DNA of 14,152 nt, taken from contig JBCDBH010000134.1 of the NCBI GenBank assembly GCA_039184055.1, positions 1-14,152 on the forward strand. Direction: 5' to 3'. Both the position numbers and the translations under genes were made by a program. The notes below the pieces were generated by a model. The model was not told the origin of the DNA, ran no database searches, and saw only the letters and a program-made list of their open reading frames with translations. Shown here one piece after another: positions 14,039-14,152 of this stretch. Each line of letters begins with the position of its first letter. Positions within the stretch are counted from its first letter, which is position 1. Origin of the DNA: JBCDBH01 sp039184055. GTDB lineage: Bacteria > Acidobacteriota > Thermoanaerobaculia > Multivoradales > J023.

Positions 14039-14152
14039 GAGGCGCTCGGTTGACGCGTATCCGGGATGTTCGGTGCCTCGGAGAAGCCATCCCCGACTGC
14101 GAGGTATTTCCGCAGCCAATGGGTGCCGAAATAGAACGGAACCGTGTCGACC
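14035..14152 (-). CDS. C-terminal end of an unrecognised protein (5' end outside window)
   Basis: The frame is open from 14151 for 38 codons and ends in TGA at 14037-14035, overlapping the GTG of the next gene. Visible residues include VPFYFGTHWLRKYLAVGDGF followed by a Pro-rich polar tail. In this frame 28 of 38 codons end in G or C, against 19 of 38 in the frame that would extend the downstream gene, which supports this being the coding frame. I do not recognise the family. The four-base overlap implies co-transcription and termination-reinitiation coupling. Confidence 0.6.
   Translation of the reverse strand, partial: VDTVPFYFGTHWLRKYLAVGDGFSEAPNIPDTRQPSAS

Overview
The window looks like chromosomal DNA from a GC-rich, Gram-negative bacterium. 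Lipopolysaccharide-export permeases, signal peptides and periplasmic enzymes imply an outer membrane. Several products resemble those I associate with Acidobacteriota: a secreted HExxHxxGxxH metalloprotease of the DUF5117/DUF4953 type, an LptF-LptG fusion, and a 'FWFF..NIELVVKVLDG..NGNFWVF' C-terminal module. That assignment is inference; no rRNA or universal marker gene is present. I see no mobile element, CRISPR array, tRNA or rRNA. Both window edges cut genes.

Layout. (1) 1-1407 (+): the C-terminal part of ParA, overlapped by parB, then a strong hairpin terminator. (2) 1557-3964 (+): a consensus -10 box almost touching the start codon, then one long gene fusing the two LPS-export permeases LptF and LptG. 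(3) 3994-5380: two divergent genes, a DUF84/YjjX-type NTPase (-) and a TrmH/SpoU RNA methyltransferase (+), whose ATG start codons overlap inside one CATG palindrome. (4) 10918-5390 (-): a three-gene operon transcribed leftwards, encoding a secreted zinc metalloprotease, an OPT-family oligopeptide transporter and a membrane-anchored glutaminyl cyclase. The protease-OPT gap is 34 bp. The OPT-cyclase gap is 65 bp and holds an 11-bp perfect inverted repeat whose 3' arm contains the cyclase Shine-Dalgarno. (5) 11019-11828 (+): a sirtuin with the Y-x-x-R acyl-pocket motif of SIRT5/CobB-type desuccinylases, divergent from the protease operon. (6) 13382-11865 (-): a secreted SGNH/GDSL hydrolase carrying two copies of a roughly 110-residue C-terminal module. 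(7) 14152-13529 (-): the tail of an unrecognised gene overlapping by GTGA a small membrane-anchored NTF2-like protein.

How the genes may work together. The protease, transporter and cyclase form a coherent protein-scavenging set: proteins are cut outside the cytoplasm, peptides are imported, and N-terminal glutamines are cyclised in the periplasm. The predicted mature N-terminus of the protease is itself glutamine, so the cyclase may cap its operon partner. The SGNH enzyme adds another secreted hydrolase. The remaining genes are housekeeping: chromosome partitioning, LPS export, nucleotide-pool cleaning, RNA modification and protein deacylation.

No gene-free stretch exceeds 300 bases; the largest gap is about 230 bp, between parB and lptFG.
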